Shown: in pieces, positions 61,836 to 64,000 of the stretch
How the letters are laid out: each line of letters opens with the position of its first letter
How positions within the stretch are numbered: the stretch's first letter is position 1
Assembly: GCF_900113765.1 (NCBI RefSeq)
Contig: NZ_FOQO01000007.1
Span: 1-64,000, forward strand
Length of the DNA stretch: 64,000 nt
Source of the DNA: Parapedobacter indicus
GTDB lineage: Bacteria > Bacteroidota > Bacteroidia > Sphingobacteriales > Sphingobacteriaceae
Direction of reading: 5' to 3'
The notes under the pieces: model-generated
Databases searched by the model: none
What the model saw: the letters and a program-made list of their open reading frames with translations, nothing else
Told to the model about the DNA's origin: nothing
Program-made: the position numbers and the translations under genes

Positions 61836-63110
61836 TTAAACCGTGCGTTTTAAGAAAACCTTGCAATAGGCCAAAGATAACCAAAATAACATCACTTGGG
61901 TAATCATCAGGAAACCTACTACCTCCCCTTTATAATGTAAAACTAAGGTATATATCAATAAAAGCAACCAAAATAAAAGATCATTATACGAACCGATTTT
62001 ACCACGAGCGATCAGTTCTGAAAGACTAATCCGGATTGGGCGATTAAAAAACAGCAAATGATAGGCAAATAAGACCATCGTTCCAAATATGCCATAGAAT
62101 AATATATTACGCATGTAACCGGCATCCGTATATAGATAATAAGAGCCATCGGGGTTTATGTACTTGCCGTCACCGAAAATAAACGTTTGCCAATCGATCG
62201 TAAAATACATTTCACTTAACATGTCGGTAGAAACGGTGGTTAGTGTTCCTTCGTCAAAATAACTATAGAGAAATTCAAACGCAAAGGGAAGTAAAGTACC
62301 GGTAACTAGTGACTGGATTTCGAAAGGAAGTACCCAGTAAATCGACAGTCCGCCAAGCCCAATTAAAAGAAATATAGTAAGAAACTGCAAAAACTTGCGA
62401 TACAGTGGCTGTCCCATCACAATAAAATAATAAATCACTGCAATCAGTAAACCAACAAACCCCGTCCGACCTGCAAAAAAGGTTCCGATGACCAACAGTG
62501 TAAACAAAGCTATCTGCGAAATGGATATCTTACCGGCATACTCGGTAATCAACCGATAAAAAAATAGGAGATAACACAATCCGAAACCTGCGGCCAAGTC
62601 AAAAAATGGGTTTCCAGACAGCGCTAAGGCACGAAAACCGACGCCAATTTCTGCAACCTCTTCTTTCTGGAACAAATGTATAACGTTCGCAATGGGAGGT
62701 GCAATGAACCCCGCTATTTCAATAACAGATTGTGCACCAAAGCAACAAATAATAATATCCAATATTCTTAAAAACTGACGCTCCCCTGCACCTTCCATCC
62801 ATATGGGATAGGCAATTATACCGCCTAAAAAAAGAGAAAATTGCAGAATGAATCCCCTTACAATGTAGAAATCTGAAGTCCCGTGAATGAGACCGGGTAA
62901 GCAAGACAGTAGGATGACGACAGTAAGGCCAAGGAAAATGTAGCCTACTATTCGTTGCTTTATCAAATAAAATAACGTAACGAAAAGCTCGGGAAACAAA
63001 AGGTAATAGACAATGGAACAAAAGATCGCCAAAACGTTCGAATTGTAGACAATCGGTATCCGAAAATTAAACAGAATACAAAAAGCCAGAAAACACCGAA
63101 ACCAAAACAT
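61836..63110 (-). CDS. O-antigen polymerase-like (Wzy-type) membrane protein
   Basis: A 424-residue integral membrane protein with about 10-12 hydrophobic segments and a large hydrophilic loop near residues 270-325 (TLTTVSTDMLSEMYFTIDWQTFIFGDGKYINPDG), the layout of Wzy polymerases and WaaL ligases. The sequence identity of these families is low, so the assignment rests on topology and on its place among glycosyltransferase genes. FFAGRTGFVGLLIAVIYY is a family-like motif. It starts 5 nt after the glycosyltransferase at the right edge. Confidence 0.78.
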   Translation of the reverse strand: MFWFRCFLAFCILFNFRIPIVYNSNVLAIFCSIVYYLLFPELFVTLFYLIKQRIVGYIFLGLTVVILLSCLPGLIHGTSDFYIVRGFILQFSLFLGGIIAYPIWMEGAGERQFLRILDIIICCFGAQSVIEIAGFIAPPIANVIHLFQKEEVAEIGVGFRALALSGNPFFDLAAGFGLCYLLFFYRLITEYAGKISISQIALFTLLVIGTFFAGRTGFVGLLIAVIYYFIVMGQPLYRKFLQFLTIFLLIGLGGLSIYWVLPFEIQSLVTGTLLPFAFEFLYSYFDEGTLTTVSTDMLSEMYFTIDWQTFIFGDGKYINPDGSYYLYTDAGYMRNILFYGIFGTMVLFAYHLLFFNRPIRISLSELIARGKIGSYNDLLFWLLLLIYTLVLHYKGEVVGFLMITQVMLFWLSLAYCKVFLKRTV

Positions 63111-63115
63111 AGCAC

Positions 63116-64000
63116 CTACAGTTTCACCCGTCGCAAAATCAATGTAATTGCGCCTCGATAAAAGTACGAAGATTTTAAAACTTCAAAATAACCTTCAAAG
63201 CGTTTAGTAAACCGCCCATACCGCAAATATGCCAGGAGCCTTAACCCCAGATAACCTTTTATTATGCCCGCAACAGGTGGGTTTACTTTTTTTATTTCCT
63301 GTTCGATATATTCGTATACACGAAGTAGTTCTGATATGGAGGAAGACGTAATGAAAGGAATCCAATCCTTAACCGTCGATGCAGTATATAAACGTTGCCA
63401 ATGATGAGGCAAACTAATTCCGTACCCAGAAAGTATACGAGTGTGTATATCCGAGAATATAATAAAACGCCGAGCGGCATCCTGCTCCCCTAATTTTGTT
63501 TCACTAGTAGCCAATAGCCGATAGTGCAGCAAAACCCTGGGAATATTATATCCCTTGCCATGTTCCAATAATCGAACCCAAAAGTCGTAATCCTCTGCCC
63601 GGTAAGCGTCCTCCCGATAATACAGATCGGGTAAGCCATTACGGAACATGATAGTGGGGTGGAAAAAAGGCGACGCGATGAACAAATAAGACCGGATTCT
63701 TAGGTCATCAATGGGTGCAATCCATTTTCCACGCAACTGTTCTGCTTGTATGACCCGCATGAAACTACCCACAACGACGATTTGCGAATTGCACTCCAAG
63801 ACATCAACCTGCACCGCGATGCGGTTGGGCATAGCAATGTCATCGGCATCCATCCGGGCGATGTATCGCCCCCGAGCCAATGCCAAGCCTTCGTTTAATG
63901 TAAAAACAAGTCGCTTATTCTCGTCATGTATAACCAACCGGATCCGCTGATCCTCTGCAGCTAAACGCTGTAAAATGAGAACAGTACCATCTACAGAGCC
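63116..64000 (-). CDS. Family 2 glycosyltransferase, 5' end outside window
   Basis: A partial gene of at least 294 residues running past the right edge. The first residues seen, GSVDGTVLILQRLA, are the GSxDGT motif of GT2 enzymes; the DxD motif lies in RYIARMDADDIAMPNRIAVQVDVLE, and DLYYREDAYRAEDYDFWVRLLEHG is the acceptor region. An ATG-like start inside the window (63937) would cut away the conserved N-terminus. It is the first gene of the visible minus-strand polysaccharide operon. Confidence 0.92.
   Translation of the reverse strand, partial: GSVDGTVLILQRLAAEDQRIRLVIHDENKRLVFTLNEGLALARGRYIARMDADDIAMPNRIAVQVDVLECNSQIVVVGSFMRVIQAEQLRGKWIAPIDDLRIRSYLFIASPFFHPTIMFRNGLPDLYYREDAYRAEDYDFWVRLLEHGKGYNIPRVLLHYRLLATSETKLGEQDAARRFIIFSDIHTRILSGYGISLPHHWQRLYTASTVKDWIPFITSSSISELLRVYEYIEQEIKKVNPPVAGIIKGYLGLRLLAYLRYGRFTKRFEGYFEVLKSSYFYRGAITLILRRVKL

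Noticed and set aside
63937..63939. Internal ATG as start of the last glycosyltransferase
   Set aside because: The conserved GSxDGT motif lies upstream in the same frame up to the window edge, so the gene is cut by the edge.

Overview
The window looks like a chromosomal segment of a Bacteroidota bacterium, most likely Sphingobacteriaceae or a close relative. The evidence is the Bacteroidota-type promoter (TTG, about 20 nt, TAnnTTTG) seen before rplM and the NlpC/P60 gene, the L13-S9-S2-EF-Ts order, a fused aspartokinase/homoserine dehydrogenase followed by thrB and thrC, a 7TMR-DISM sensor kinase, Wzi/SLBB capsule proteins, and weak Shine-Dalgarno sequences except before ribosomal genes. No phage, transposase, CRISPR array or rRNA was seen.

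Layout. 1-9.4 kb is an accessory stretch of small enzymes and regulators: DUF1801, DoxX-like and SRPBCC proteins, a GlxA-type AraC regulator, a luciferase-like oxidoreductase, an ECF42-like sigma factor with a RibD-domain reductase and a DGPF/YCII protein, a SulP transporter, a DUF1905/YdeI protein and a Qnr-like pentapeptide protein. 9.5-16.8 kb holds a Tat-exported phospholipase C, a divergent TPR-HTH membrane regulator and a four-gene SPFH/zinc-ribbon cluster of unknown role. 16.9-22.3 kb is the imuA-imuB-dnaE2 translesion mutagenesis cassette. 22.5-26.1 kb has a TfoX-like gene, tRNA-Pro, a LytS/LytTR two-component pair and a broken periplasmic binding protein gene. 26.1-31 kb is the threonine operon (thrA-thrB-thrC on the minus strand) with a threonine-rich leader peptide and attenuator. 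31.2-38.2 kb carries cell-envelope genes: NlpC/P60, a PyrR-like phosphoribosyltransferase, MltD-like, TatA, EnvC-like, a DUF4292 lipoprotein and a TPR protein. 38.3-41 kb is rplM-rpsI-rpsB-tsf.

41.3-46.7 kb is a signalling cluster: a lone receiver protein, a receiver-kinase hybrid, a 7TMR-DISM kinase, a SAM methyltransferase and an acyltransferase resembling autoinducer or N-acyl amino acid synthases, with a perfect 18-bp inverted repeat upstream. 47.1-50.5 kb has tRNA-Met, a START-like protein, an LptF/G permease and RibBA. 50.5-64 kb is a surface polysaccharide locus: Wzz-like and SLBB export proteins, two tandem Wzi-family barrels, then a tightly packed minus-strand operon of glycosyltransferases, an epimerase and a Wzy-like polymerase that runs off the right edge.

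The least explained parts are the acyltransferase/methyltransferase/7TMR-kinase cluster (41.3-46.8 kb), the SPFH/zinc-ribbon cluster (14.0-16.8 kb) and several long perfect inverted repeats. All family names come from reading the sequence without database searches.
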